Source: Bdellovibrio bacteriovorus str. Tiberius
Lineage (GTDB): Bacteria > Bdellovibrionota > Bdellovibrionia > Bdellovibrionales > Bdellovibrionaceae
NCBI RefSeq assembly: GCF_000317895.1
Contig: NC_019567.1
Span: 744,001-808,000 of the forward strand
DNA length: 64,000 bases
Reading direction: 5' to 3'
The notes beneath the pieces are model-generated. The model did no database searches. It had not been told where the DNA came from and saw nothing but the letters and a program-made list of their open reading frames with translations. The position numbers and the translations under genes are program-made. This document shows positions 9,081 to 18,102 of the stretch, in pieces; position 1 is the stretch's first letter, and every line of letters begins with the position of its first letter.

Positions 9081-9174
9081 CGTTTCCCCCAAAAAAGGTG
9101 TCATTGTGACTACAAAAATCTTGTACCCCGCAATTATGCAGGAATGGTGCCGACGTTTTTCGGTGTCAGAATGG

Positions 9175-9813
9175 CTAAAATTTCCAGTCTTCGATCAAAA
9201 GGGCCGCCTGCAGCTTTCCCTGGCGGGTCAAGGCGCTCAGGGATTTGATACGATAATCAAATGAGAACTCATTGGCCGAGTTGATCTCGGTCACCCGATG
9301 AAACGGGAAGCTTAGACGCAGTTTTGTGAACTGCACGATCTTCAAAGCGGTGGCCGCCAATCCAAAGCATGCGTAGTAAAACAGGCTGTCGCGCTCCCAA
9401 AGGTCGAACCAAGTGTGGGTCGTCAGTTGCTCCAGTGTGAACGAACAGCGGTCATAACAGCTTAACGAACGGAAGATCTGGAATTGATCGGCATTATAGA
9501 TCTGGATGTACTTTTCCTTGTCCAAAGTGTCGTGCAGATCCGACGGCGGAACGATGCCCATGCGAAACAGAAACTGCAGAACAAAACGCTCGTTCGAAAA
9601 ACTATTTTCCAAATATTCCGAACGCAGGGCGCCCACATAGGCTTCCAGTGCCTGGGTTACGGCAGCTTGCCTGGCCGGGGGCAACTTGGTGAAGTAAAGC
9701 AGCTGGGGATTGTCGTAGGCGCGCATTTCAATGTCCATGCACTTAAGCAGGGACGCCAGCTCAACAAGGTGTGAGCGATAGATGGATGTCTGTGTGTTTA
9801 AAGCTAATTCCAT
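9175..9813 (-). CDS. Cytoplasmic protein of unknown function
   Basis: A 212-residue protein without signal peptide or clear membrane segment; one moderately hydrophobic stretch (SLFYYACFGLAATALKIVQF) lies near residue 150. No motif was recognised. Base composition matches the neighbourhood, and the frame is free of stops over its full length, so it is likely real. It stands alone, with an AT-rich upstream region and only a weak GGA before the ATG. Confidence 0.6.
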   Translation of the reverse strand: MELALNTQTSIYRSHLVELASLLKCMDIEMRAYDNPQLLYFTKLPPARQAAVTQALEAYVGALRSEYLENSFSNERFVLQFLFRMGIVPPSDLHDTLDKEKYIQIYNADQFQIFRSLSCYDRCSFTLEQLTTHTWFDLWERDSLFYYACFGLAATALKIVQFTKLRLSFPFHRVTEINSANEFSFDYRIKSLSALTRQGKLQAALLIEDWKF

Positions 9814-9988
9814 AATCTAATCCGTATTTAGGTATATTTCATACTGGATATGGACTGAAAGTGGGTGCACTTTTGAACTTACTTACAGATTTGTAAGGCA
9901 AATGTGCGGGGAGCAGGCAAAAAGCTCACGATGGCCTGTAGGAATTATCGATCATATGTACGGTGTCTGTTGGTCGATGGCAGAAATG

Positions 9989-10017
9989 AAAAAGGCCGGC
10001 TTGCGGCCGGCCTTTTT
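9989..10017 (-). terminator. Terminator of the E2-lpd unit
   Basis: AAAAAGGCCGGC and GGCCGGCCTTTTT flank a TTGC loop just after the lpd stop. The stem is strong and symmetric, so it may act in both directions. Confidence 0.85.
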
Positions 10018-10026
10018 ACAGAAAGC

Positions 10027-11448
10027 TTAGGCTTTCAAAGGTTTTTGAATGATATGGATCGCGTGACCCAAAGTCGCCTCAGCGGCTTCCATCATGGTTT
10101 CACCCAGAGTTGGGTGAGGGTGGATGGAAAGAGCCAGGTCTTCGATACGAGCGCCCATTTCAATCGCCAGAACTGCTTCAGAGATCAAGTTGGAAGCTTC
10201 CGGACCGACGATGTGAACGCCCAACAATACGTGGGTTTTCTTATCAGCGATCATTTTCACGAAACCGTCTGTTTCCATCATGCTCACCGCGCGGCCGTTG
10301 GCTGCGAACGGGAACTTGCTGATCAGAAGATCTGTGTGACCTTTGGCTTTTGCTTCAGCTTCAGTCATGCCGGCTGCTGCGATTTCAGGATCCGTGAAGA
10401 CAACAGCTGGAACTGTTTTCGCATCGTAAACACGGTTATGGCCCGCGATCACTTCAGCAACAAGGACACCTTCATGGGATGCTTTGTGCGCCAGCATTGG
10501 CTGACCACAGATATCACCGATAGCGAAGATGTTTGAAACATTCGTGCGGCGTTGAGCATCGACTTTCACGAAGCCACGCTCGTCAACAGCAATGCCAGCC
10601 GCTTTCAGATTCGCCTGATCGCCATTTGGACGACGGCCTACGGTTACAAGGATTTTGTCGCATTTAACAACTTCGTCTTTGCCGTTGATCTCGACAGTGA
10701 CTTCGTAACCGTCTTTGACTTTTTTCTGACCTTTGGCTTTTGCTCCGTAAAGAACATTCACGCCCGCTTTAGTCAGTTTGCGAGTCACGATCTGAGCGCA
10801 ATCCGGATCAACCACGCCCGCTAGCAATGCTGTCTGAGCTTCAATCACAGTCACTTCAGTGCCCAACTTACGCAGGTAAGAAGAGATTTCCAGACCGATG
10901 TAACCACCACCGATAACCGCCACGCGCTTAGGGATGGTGTCGAACGCCAATGCGCCCGTGGAAGAACAGATATCTTTTTCGTCGAATTTGAAACCAGGGA
11001 TTTCAATCGGACGGGAACCTGTTGCCACGATGAAGTATTTCGCCTGAACTGCTTCAGTGCCGGCAGAAGACTTCACAGAGATTTCTTTGGAGGTCTTGAA
11101 TTCAGCTTCACCCTTGATGATGGTGACGCCATAACCTTTAAGAAGCTGGTTCACACCGCCGGACATCTTGTCAGAAACGGATTGTTTCCATTTCACAAGT
11201 TGTTTCATGTCCACGTCGATGCCACCTTTGATGTTCAAGCCCATTTCTTTGAAATTGTGCTGAGCTTTGTGCAAAAGGTGAGTCGCAGTGATCATGGCTT
11301 TGGACGGGATACAACCCACGTTCAAGCACACGCCACCCAGGAATTCACGTTCGATAACTGCTGTTTTAAAACCAAGTTGTGCGGAACGGATCGCAGCCAC
11401 ATAACCGCCCGGACCCGCACCAATAACTACTACGTCAAAATTTTGCAT
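10027..11448 (-). CDS. lpd: Dihydrolipoyl dehydrogenase (E3)
   Basis: A 473-residue FAD-dependent disulfide reductase that reoxidises dihydrolipoyl groups on E2 using NAD. Visible signatures are the N-terminal FAD-binding GAGPGGYVAA, the redox-active disulfide GGVCLNVGCIPSK, the NAD-binding GGGYIGLE and the catalytic HPHPTLGE near the C terminus. It lies 66 bases downstream of the E2 gene in the same direction, so they form one unit. No E1 gene is next to them, so E3 may serve several 2-oxoacid complexes. GGAGA precedes the start. Confidence 0.96.
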   Translation of the reverse strand: MQNFDVVVIGAGPGGYVAAIRSAQLGFKTAVIEREFLGGVCLNVGCIPSKAMITATHLLHKAQHNFKEMGLNIKGGIDVDMKQLVKWKQSVSDKMSGGVNQLLKGYGVTIIKGEAEFKTSKEISVKSSAGTEAVQAKYFIVATGSRPIEIPGFKFDEKDICSSTGALAFDTIPKRVAVIGGGYIGLEISSYLRKLGTEVTVIEAQTALLAGVVDPDCAQIVTRKLTKAGVNVLYGAKAKGQKKVKDGYEVTVEINGKDEVVKCDKILVTVGRRPNGDQANLKAAGIAVDERGFVKVDAQRRTNVSNIFAIGDICGQPMLAHKASHEGVLVAEVIAGHNRVYDAKTVPAVVFTDPEIAAAGMTEAEAKAKGHTDLLISKFPFAANGRAVSMMETDGFVKMIADKKTHVLLGVHIVGPEASNLISEAVLAIEMGARIEDLALSIHPHPTLGETMMEAAEATLGHAIHIIQKPLKA

Positions 11449-11470
11449 AATAAATCTCCAATTAAGTCCA

Positions 11471-11511
11471 GCTGAAACACCTGCCGGTGCCTCAGCCTCC
11501 TCCGGCGAGCC
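11471..11511 (-). other. Intercistronic hairpins between E2 and lpd
   Basis: The 66-base gap holds two adjacent inverted repeats: GCTGA/TCAGC enclosing CACC/GGTG, then CCGGC/GCCGG. There is no T-run, so they are more likely mRNA processing or stability elements than a terminator. Confidence 0.4.
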
Positions 11512-11514
11512 GGC

Positions 11515-13134
11515 TTAAATCAGCTCCACCAATAGTTTGCCTGGATTTTCGATGCGGCCGATGAAGGCAGCAAGGAATCTTGCAGCCACAGCGCCGTCGA
11601 TCAAACGGTGATCGGCAGTCATTGTGTAGTTCATAACTTTAATCGCGGAAACCTGGCCGTTTTTCAGAACCACTTTTTCGTCGATTTTGTACATGCCCAG
11701 GATCGCCACTTCAGGGTGGTTGATCACAGGAGTCGCATAAGTGCCACCGATAGAACCGATGTTCGTCACAGTGATGGTTGCACCCTTCATTTCATCCGGT
11801 TTCAACTTGCCGTCACGAGCACGCTTGGAAAGATCCAGGATCTCTTTGGAGATTTCCAGGATGGATTTCTGGTCTGCGTTTTTGATCACTGGAACGACAA
11901 GGCCGTTTGGAGTGTCGGCTGCGAAGCCCAGGTTGAAGTACTTTTTGTAAACGATTTCGCCAGCTGCATCGTCGATGGATGCATTGAACATCGGGAATTC
12001 GCGGATCGTTGCAATCAAGGCCTTCATAACGATAGGAAGGTAAGTGATCTTCGTGCCGTTTTTCTCTGCGTGTTCTTTCAGGCTTTCGCGAAGAGCAACC
12101 ATCGCATCCACTTTCGCTTCATCCATGATGGTGAAGTGCGGGATCACGTGCTTGGAACGCTGCATGTTTTCAGCGATTTTCTTACGGATACCGATCAGAG
12201 GAACGCGCTCTTCAGCTGCGCCCGCCGGGCCCTGGTAAGAAGGCTTAGGAATAGACATGGTGGCGGAAGCCGCGGATTGCTGAGGTTTCGCCGCAGCTGA
12301 ACCAGCGCCGCCGTTGGAAGACATGACATCTTCACGAGTCACGCGACCTGCAAGACCAGTACCGGAAAGGGAATTGATATCAACGCCCATTTCACGAGCC
12401 AGACGACGAGTCGCCGGAGTCGCCAATACTTTGGAGTCTGCCACAGGTGGGAAGATGTCGCTGGAAGCAGTCGCCACTGGTGCTGCTTTGGCGGCGGGAG
12501 CCGCGGAGTGTGCAGGCGCAGACTGCACTGGACCAGCACTTGGAGCCGCTTTCGGAGCTGCCGCGCCACCTGCACCCTCAAGGATGATCATGGTGGAACC
12601 GACTTTGACTACGTCGCCGGATTTGAATTTCAATTCTTTTACAACACCAGCCACTGGAGTCGGAACTTCCACAGTCGCTTTGTCAGTCAGAACTTCAGCA
12701 ATCGCCTGATCCGCTTTTACAGAGTCACCTGGTTTTACCAACCATTTAACAAGTTCGCCTTCAGTCACGCCCTCGCCCAGTTCAGGCAATTTCACGTCTT
12801 GAGCTTTACCACCACCACCTGCAGCCGGAGCTGGAGTGGAAGCTGCAGGAGCCGGAGCCGCCGCCGCTGGTTGAGCGGCTGCCGGTTTTGCAGCGCCTGC
12901 ACCATCAAGAGTGATCATAGTCGCGCCGACTTTTACTACGTCGCCGGATTTGAATTTAAGATCTTTTACGACACCCGCAACCGGTGACGGAACCTCTACC
13001 GTTGCTTTGTCAGTCAATACTTCTGCGATAGCCTGGTCAGCTTTGACCGCATCGCCTGGTTTTACCAACCATTTTACCAATTCACCTTCAGTAACGCCTT
13101 CTCCAAGCTCGGGCAGTTTCACATCAGTTGCCAT
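11515..13134 (-). CDS. 2-oxoacid dehydrogenase E2 with two lipoyl domains
   Basis: A 539-residue dihydrolipoamide acyltransferase. Order: lipoyl domain 1 (about 2-78), Ala/Pro linker, lipoyl domain 2 (about 114-190), Ala/Pro linker, peripheral subunit-binding domain (ATPATRRLAREMGVDI), and the catalytic domain ending in DHRLIDGAVAARF with the catalytic His and Asp. Each lipoyl domain has the lipoylated Lys in LTDKATVEVP. The acyl specificity (pyruvate or branched-chain) cannot be read from this sequence. The ATG at 13134 begins the usual MATDVKLPELGEG; an ATG at 13161 is an alternative. It is followed by lpd; E1 is absent from the window. Confidence 0.93.
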   Translation of the reverse strand: MATDVKLPELGEGVTEGELVKWLVKPGDAVKADQAIAEVLTDKATVEVPSPVAGVVKDLKFKSGDVVKVGATMITLDGAGAAKPAAAQPAAAAPAPAASTPAPAAGGGGKAQDVKLPELGEGVTEGELVKWLVKPGDSVKADQAIAEVLTDKATVEVPTPVAGVVKELKFKSGDVVKVGSTMIILEGAGGAAAPKAAPSAGPVQSAPAHSAAPAAKAAPVATASSDIFPPVADSKVLATPATRRLAREMGVDINSLSGTGLAGRVTREDVMSSNGGAGSAAAKPQQSAASATMSIPKPSYQGPAGAAEERVPLIGIRKKIAENMQRSKHVIPHFTIMDEAKVDAMVALRESLKEHAEKNGTKITYLPIVMKALIATIREFPMFNASIDDAAGEIVYKKYFNLGFAADTPNGLVVPVIKNADQKSILEISKEILDLSKRARDGKLKPDEMKGATITVTNIGSIGGTYATPVINHPEVAILGMYKIDEKVVLKNGQVSAIKVMNYTMTADHRLIDGAVAARFLAAFIGRIENPGKLLVELI

Positions 13135-13395
13135 GTTGCGAGAGTTCCTTTCGTTGTTCATATCTAAATCTAAAACACCTCGTTCTAGACGCACCCTAGA
13201 GCATTTGCACGGGATAACACGCAGCATAAACGGTATTGAAAATCAGCTGTCACAGGATGCCACGTAACAGTGTGATTTTTCCACGGTTTCCAATAGGTTG
13301 CGGGTCGGGGAGGGGGGCTTTGAAAGGGGTCGACAAAAGGCCCTTTCAGGGACTAATTTCAGGGTGTTGATTTTGACTTGAAGATTGGGGTTCCT

Positions 13396-14127
13396 ATGAA
13401 GTTTCACAGCAAGCTGCAAGAAGGTATTTTTCTAAAGCGTTATAAACGCTTCTTTGCGGATATCGAGTTCCAGGGGCAGCAGGTGACCGCTCACGTTCCC
13501 AACACCGGCAGTTTGAAAAGCGTGAACAATCCAGGACAGCACTGTCTGTTCTCTGAAAGCACCAATCCGGAACGAAAACTGAAATACACTCTGGAAATGA
13601 TCAAGTCTCCGGGGGGCTCTTGGGTGGGCGTGAACACAGCGACTCCAAATACAGTTGTACGTGAAACCCTTCATCATGTTGTCGGCCACAAAAAAGAAGT
13701 GGTGGGTGGCTTTGCTCACTGGGCGGCCTTTGACGAAGTGAAGCCGGAATACAAAATCAGCGCTGAAACCCGCCTGGATTTCGCCCTGAAGAAAAACAAC
13801 AGCGACAAAATGCACTTCATCGAAGTTAAAAACGTGACCCTGGCAGAAGAAAACACAGCCAAGTTCCCAGATGCCGTGACTGAACGCGGGCAAAAGCACT
13901 TGCGCGAGCTGATGGCGCTGATGGAACAAGGTCACACGGCTGAAATCGTTTTCACCATCCAGCGCCACGACTGCGGCACGTTCTCTCCGGCAGATGACAT
14001 TGATCCTGAATACGGGCGTTTGCTGCGTGAGGCTCATCAAAAAGGCCTGCGCGTGTCTCCGTTCGTTGTGGATCTGACTCCAGAATCTGTAGAGCTTTCA
14101 GAGACAGTTTTGCCCCTGAAAATGTAA
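13396..14127 (+). CDS. sfsA: SfsA family protein (predicted nuclease fold)
   Basis: A 243-residue SfsA protein, historically named for sugar fermentation stimulation and now viewed as a DNA-binding nuclease-fold family. Visible motifs include VPNTGSLKSV near the N terminus, SPGGSWVGVNTATPN and the nuclease-like core RLDFAL...FIEVKNVTLAE, which carries acidic and Lys residues. FPDAVTERGQKHLREL is also diagnostic. ATG 13396 was chosen over TTG 13378 because it follows a G-rich Shine-Dalgarno sequence and matches family length. It is monocistronic with its own terminator. Confidence 0.92.
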   Translation: MKFHSKLQEGIFLKRYKRFFADIEFQGQQVTAHVPNTGSLKSVNNPGQHCLFSESTNPERKLKYTLEMIKSPGGSWVGVNTATPNTVVRETLHHVVGHKKEVVGGFAHWAAFDEVKPEYKISAETRLDFALKKNNSDKMHFIEVKNVTLAEENTAKFPDAVTERGQKHLRELMALMEQGHTAEIVFTIQRHDCGTFSPADDIDPEYGRLLREAHQKGLRVSPFVVDLTPESVELSETVLPLKM

Positions 14128-14135
14128 TTTCCTGC

Positions 14136-14166
14136 AGCCCCACATTGTTTGTGGGGCAAAGTTTTT
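14136..14166 (+). terminator. sfsA terminator
   Basis: GCCCCACA and TGTGGGGC form an 8-bp stem, followed by AAAG and five Ts. Confidence 0.75.
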
Positions 14167-14235
14167 ATCTCAGGGTCATGGGTTGTCATGACCTCAATAC
14201 GAGCCTAACCTCATCTCTTGTGAAGGAGAACTCGT

Positions 14236-15282
14236 ATGATTCCAGTCAATGCCTATGCGGCTTATCAATCCAAAGAACCACTGAAACCTTTTAAATTTGA
14301 GCGCCGTGATCCCGGTGTCGACGATGTTCAGATCGACATCCACTATTGTGGAGTCTGTCATTCGGATCTGCATCAGGTGCGTGACGAGTGGGGCGGTTCC
14401 AAGTTCCCGATGGTGCCGGGGCATGAGATCGTCGGTAAGGTTGTCAAAGTCGGCAGCAACGTGAAGAAATTCAAAGTCGGTGATGCCGTGGGTGTGGGTT
14501 GTCTGGTGGATTCCTGCCGTCACTGCAGCTCTTGTGATGAGGGGCTTGAACAATACTGTGAAAACGGTTCTGTCGGTACGTACAATTCTTTGGAAAAAGA
14601 CGGCAAGACCGTCACGCAAGGCGGGTATTCCACACAAATCGTGGTGAATCAGGATTTTGTCCTGAGCATTTCACCAAAACTTCCTTTGGATAAAGCGGCA
14701 CCTTTGTTGTGCGCAGGGATCACCACGTATTCACCACTTCGCCATTGGAAAGTGGGCCCGGGCAGCAAGGTCGCGGTCATGGGATTGGGCGGCCTTGGTC
14801 ACATGGCGGTCAAGCTGGCGGCTGCGATGGGGGCTGAAGTCACAGTGCTCAGTTCTTCGAACAAGAAAAAAGACGATGCTCGCCGTTTGGGGGCCCATGA
14901 CTATGCGGCGACCTCGGAAAAAGAAACTTTCAAAAAGTACAATCGCAAATTTGATCTGATCATCAACACCGTGTCAGCACCGATTGATCTGGGCGCGCAT
15001 CTGCAGTTGCTGAAACGTGATGGCACGATGGTGCTATTGGGTGTGCCAGACAAGCCGGAAGCGATTCACGCGTTTCCGCTGATTGGCGCCCGTCGCAGTC
15101 TTGCGGGTTCGTTGATCGGCGGCATCGCGGAAACTCAGGAGATGCTGGATTTCTGTGCTGCCAAAGGTGTCACGTCAGACATTGAACTGATTGCCATCGA
15201 CAAGATCAATGAAGCTTACGAAAGAATGTTGAAGGGGGATGTGCGCTATCGCTTTGTCATCGACATTGCGTCGCTGAAGTAA
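14236..15282 (+). CDS. Zinc-dependent NADP alcohol/aldehyde dehydrogenase (YahK/CAD type)
   Basis: A 348-residue medium-chain dehydrogenase. Catalytic zinc ligands appear in [12 protein letters not shown] and [12 protein letters not shown], and the structural zinc is held by the four Cys in [17 protein letters not shown]. The Rossmann motif [17 protein letters not shown] is followed by a Ser-rich strand end (TVLSSS), which favours NADPH. Relatives reduce aldehydes such as cinnamyl or aliphatic aldehydes, and detoxification is a likely role. GAAGGAG precedes the start. No operon partner. Confidence 0.9.
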   Translation: MIPVNAYAAYQSKEPLKPFKFERRDPGVDDVQIDIHYCGVCHSDLHQVRDEWGGSKFPMVPGHEIVGKVVKVGSNVKKFKVGDAVGVGCLVDSCRHCSSCDEGLEQYCENGSVGTYNSLEKDGKTVTQGGYSTQIVVNQDFVLSISPKLPLDKAAPLLCAGITTYSPLRHWKVGPGSKVAVMGLGGLGHMAVKLAAAMGAEVTVLSSSNKKKDDARRLGAHDYAATSEKETFKKYNRKFDLIINTVSAPIDLGAHLQLLKRDGTMVLLGVPDKPEAIHAFPLIGARRSLAGSLIGGIAETQEMLDFCAAKGVTSDIELIAIDKINEAYERMLKGDVRYRFVIDIASLK

Positions 15283-15332
15283 GGCCAGCAGAGCATCTGT
15301 TCGACAGTTTTTCTGGACCTGTTTTTTGGTCG

Positions 15333-15363
15333 GGAAAGTGTCAATAAAGCTGACACTTTCCCT
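15333..15363. other. Perfect 12-bp inverted repeat
   Basis: GGGAAAGTGTCA and TGACACTTTCCC flank a 7-base spacer, 50 bases after the dehydrogenase gene and 100 bases before the next start. There is no T-run after it. It may be a terminator variant or a protein-binding site. Confidence 0.5.
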
Positions 15364-15462
15364 CTGAAACGCTGATAAATATTCAGCCAATTCAACAGTC
15401 TTTAAAGTTTTGAATATGAGTGACCGATTTCCTCTGTGAACAACCAACGGAGGATCGGCACG

Positions 15463-16224
15463 ATGTCTTTCTTACGCACTAAAACACTCGCGGTACTTAC
15501 CACAACACTTCTGCTGGCAGCCTGCGGACCTGGAATTCCGGTTCTGCCAGATGACCCTAACAATGAACCCTCGGCGCAACAGCCAAGCGATGGGAATTCC
15601 GCTCAAGGGGGCACTGAACTGCCAAGCACTGAAACGCCAGGCATCGTAGAGCCTGAAACTCCACCACCAGTGGCGACCAACTCGAACGACGATGTGCTAA
15701 GCCAGTATCAGCATCTGGATCCAAATCACATTGTTCCGACCAAAGCTTTGGAAACAGCGGTTTTGTACTTCCACGAAAACAAGGCGAAGTTCAAAAATCA
15801 GGCGGTGATGTCGATTTTGGATTTCAGTCAGAAGTCCACACAGAAACGCTGGTACTTCATTGATATGAAGACGGGCGCAGTGTGGAACGTTCACGTGTCC
15901 CACGGAAAAGGTTCTGACAGCAATCACGACGGCTTCGCAGAAAAATTCAGCAACGTTGAAGGCTCCAACGCATCCTCTTTGGGCTTCTATAAAACGGCAG
16001 AGACCTATCAGGGCAGCAACGGTTATTCCCTGCGCCTGGATGGTCTGTCCACGACGAATTCCAATGCCCGCTCGCGCGCGATTGTCGTGCATGGGGCAAG
16101 TTACGTTCAGGACTCCAACGTGATCCAAGGGCGCAGCTGGGGTTGCCCGGCGGTTTCCCAGGCCAACCGCGATAAGGTTATCAACCTGATCAAGGGTGGC
16201 AGTCTGCTTTACGCCTTCAAATAA
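15463..16224 (+). CDS. L,D-transpeptidase-like lipoprotein (YkuD_2 type)
   Basis: A 253-residue lipoprotein (lipobox LAAC) with a Pro/Ser/Thr-rich linker of about 60 residues and a C-terminal murein L,D-transpeptidase catalytic domain. IVVHGASYV supplies the catalytic His and RSWGCPAVS the catalytic Cys. Such enzymes cross-link or decorate peptidoglycan stem peptides in the periplasm; in Bdellovibrio, secreted L,D-transpeptidases are known to modify prey wall, but whether this one is used on self or prey is unknown. ATG 15463 has a GGAGG Shine-Dalgarno sequence. Confidence 0.85.
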   Translation: MSFLRTKTLAVLTTTLLLAACGPGIPVLPDDPNNEPSAQQPSDGNSAQGGTELPSTETPGIVEPETPPPVATNSNDDVLSQYQHLDPNHIVPTKALETAVLYFHENKAKFKNQAVMSILDFSQKSTQKRWYFIDMKTGAVWNVHVSHGKGSDSNHDGFAEKFSNVEGSNASSLGFYKTAETYQGSNGYSLRLDGLSTTNSNARSRAIVVHGASYVQDSNVIQGRSWGCPAVSQANRDKVINLIKGGSLLYAFK

Positions 16225-16249
16225 CAATTTAGTTCGTTTTCTGTTTTGC

Positions 16250-16293
16250 GCTCATAGGACTTCGGCATTCCTCCGATAAGAAGTCCTATGAGC
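16250..16293 (+). promoter_or_regulatory. Perfect hairpin that buries the start codon of the next gene
   Basis: GCTCATAGGACTTC (16250-16263) pairs perfectly with GAAGTCCTATGAGC (16280-16293) around a 16-base loop. The ATG at 16288-16290 and part of the weak AAGAAG ribosome site lie in the right arm. In mRNA this would block translation until opened. Confidence 0.6.
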
Positions 16294-17247
16294 TTTCTGT
16301 ATTCAGTCCTTCTGCCATCTCTGCTTTTCGTCTTTGTGGTTTCTGCGCAAGCCAAAGAAACCGACAATCTGACCGGACGAAACAAGAATCTTGCTGACAG
16401 CACTGAAATTTTTGATCGCGAGATGAACAAACGTCTGCAGGAATTGCAGGCCGAAGCAAGCTCTGAAGGCATTTCCTGCAACGATCCACGCAAATTGCGT
16501 ATTTTGTTTCATGACCTTAACGACGCCCGGTTTTTTATCGGTTCGTTGGAGTCCTGGGCGGAAGACAACAGTCAGGTCGCCAAGCGCGAGCTGACGGCAC
16601 AGCAATCGGCCTATGATGGCGTACTGGACAACGGCTGGATTTTCAATCGTCTGAAGCTGGCCTCCACGGTGAAAGTAAACGGCCAACTGGTGGGTACGGA
16701 TAAGTTCGGCCACTTCATTGATCAGGGTTTTGAGTTTTACACACCTTATCGCCAAAGCGGCTATCGCATGTCCACGGCCCTGCATTCCAGTCTGGGATCT
16801 GAAAAAGGTTATTCAGGCGGTGGGTCCACGGGCACCATTTCCTATGCCGATGCCATGGCCAACTATCAGGGTATTTTGTTTTATCATGCACTGGCCGAGG
16901 GGCCGAATCCGTACTTCCGCTGTTCTGAAGGCAAGTGGACCCAAATTCGTGAATTCCGCTGGGCTGACTATGTCGATGCGGGGTGGGACGAAGGCATCAA
17001 TTGCAGCGTGATGGCATCGCCTGAAGCACAAGCCAAGTTCAACGCCAATCTGGCGAAGCAGGGGCAGACTTGTCCTGCCGACACCAGCGCTTGTGCCCAG
17101 TTGAACACGCGGTACGCGGTCTTTGATGAATATGTGCTTTCGCCGGAATGCCGTAAAGTGGCTAAGGCGCCCGTGGGATCGTATGGTGCCGGAAAATCAT
17201 CTTCCGGAAAATCCTCGCTGGGCAAAAGCGGAAAGGGGACACGCTAA
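16288..17247 (+). CDS. Exported protein with DKFGHF motif and basic C-terminal repeats
   Basis: A 319-residue protein with signal peptide MSFLYSVLLPSLLFVFVVSAQA. The mature part contains GTDKFGHFIDQGFEFY, a motif found in a group of uncharacterised exported proteins, several Cys residues and a C-terminal tail of repeated GKSS-like units (residues about 295-319). Function unknown. No other in-frame ATG would keep the signal peptide, so 16288 stands. The stop overlaps the next start by one base (TAATG), so the two genes are translationally coupled. The start codon lies inside a perfect 14-bp hairpin. Confidence 0.65.
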   Translation: MSFLYSVLLPSLLFVFVVSAQAKETDNLTGRNKNLADSTEIFDREMNKRLQELQAEASSEGISCNDPRKLRILFHDLNDARFFIGSLESWAEDNSQVAKRELTAQQSAYDGVLDNGWIFNRLKLASTVKVNGQLVGTDKFGHFIDQGFEFYTPYRQSGYRMSTALHSSLGSEKGYSGGGSTGTISYADAMANYQGILFYHALAEGPNPYFRCSEGKWTQIREFRWADYVDAGWDEGINCSVMASPEAQAKFNANLAKQGQTCPADTSACAQLNTRYAVFDEYVLSPECRKVAKAPVGSYGAGKSSSGKSSLGKSGKGTR

Positions 17248-17603
17248 TGGAGCTGTTGTCATTGCTGGAGGCTCAAAAATCTTTGGACACTTTGCTTAAG
17301 TGTCCGGGTTTGCGTTGTGTGCTGGATTCCTTCGCCGTGGATCTGTCTAAAAATACCCGGGAAGACATTTACGTGTACTTGAAAGACGGCGGCAGTCCGC
17401 AAGTGCAGCGTCTGTGTCTGCCGATGGAGCGCCCGCGCAGAGCCGAAGCTAATGAAGTCTGTTATATGGTAAAGCTGAAGCGTGCGGGGGAAACTCAGGT
17501 GTTGTGGCGAAATGAACGGGGGATGTGGAAGCTCAGCAACGCCTCTAAAAGGCCTCTCACGGCTGGTGAAAAGGCCCCTTCCGGCAACGCTGTCGGCAAA
17601 TAG
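17247..17603 (+). CDS. Small protein coupled to the upstream exported protein
   Basis: A 118-residue protein with no signal peptide, starting on the last base of the previous stop codon. It contains several Cys residues in the first half (LKCPGLRCVLDSF, RLCLPME, EVCYMV) and a basic C terminus. No family was recognised. One-base overlap suggests the two products work together. Its TAG stop directly touches the TAG of the convergent HEPN gene. Confidence 0.55.
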   Translation: MELLSLLEAQKSLDTLLKCPGLRCVLDSFAVDLSKNTREDIYVYLKDGGSPQVQRLCLPMERPRRAEANEVCYMVKLKRAGETQVLWRNERGMWKLSNASKRPLTAGEKAPSGNAVGK

Positions 17604-17987
17604 CTAAAGAAGGCGAAGCTGTTCGCCAACCAGTTTTTTCAAGTTCTCGACGTAACCCATGTACTCTTCCATGTCCAGGCGCTCGTCTTTGCGGATGTGG
17701 GCGCTGGGGGAGTTGTAAGGGGTCAGTTCAATGACGTCCGCGTGGGATGAAATGGCAGAAAAATTGCCTTCTTCCAGAACCTGCATCAAGGCATCCAGAT
17801 CGTGGCCCTCATCATCGTGAGGGTATTCCAGACCGCGCATTTCACACAAAGCTTTCAGAAACTTTTCGCAGGCTTGCGCCAGATTGTAACCCACCAAATC
17901 GTGCTGGGTATCGTCGGACAAATGTTTCTTGGCCGTATCGAGGTCGTCCTGGGCCTTAAGAATCATTGATTTTGCGTGTGCGCTCAT
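17604..17987 (-). CDS. HEPN-domain protein without a nucleotidyltransferase partner
   Basis: A 127-residue all-helical protein of the HEPN superfamily. The pattern DDLDTAKKHLSDD, then YNLAQACEKFLKALCEMRG, and HDLDALMQVLEE matches solitary HEPN proteins of the PF05168 type. HEPN domains often act in RNA cleavage or pair with MNT nucleotidyltransferases, but there is no MNT gene beside it and the RNase R-x4-6-H motif is not clear. AGGAGCTCCT precedes the start. A toxin role is not supported. Confidence 0.7.
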   Translation of the reverse strand: MSAHAKSMILKAQDDLDTAKKHLSDDTQHDLVGYNLAQACEKFLKALCEMRGLEYPHDDEGHDLDALMQVLEEGNFSAISSHADVIELTPYNSPSAHIRKDERLDMEEYMGYVENLKKLVGEQLRLL

Positions 17988-18045
17988 AGGAGCTCCTTGG
18001 TGTAGTTACGATTACTTTAGTGGCTGGACCTGTACGGCGCAAATA

Positions 18046-18081
18046 AAAAAACCCACAGTTTTTTCAAACTGTGGGTTTTTG
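18046..18081 (-). terminator. Terminator of the DsbA-like gene
   Basis: AAACCCACAGTTT and AAACTGTGGGTTT form a long stem, with a T-run on the minus strand (A-run on the plus strand). Confidence 0.85.
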
Positions 18082-18102
18082 AAGTTCGATCTTTAAAAAA
18101 GA

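Noticed and set aside
17604-17987. HEPN protein as a toxin of a toxin-antitoxin pair
   Set aside because: No nucleotidyltransferase or small antitoxin gene is adjacent, and the RNase motif is unclear.
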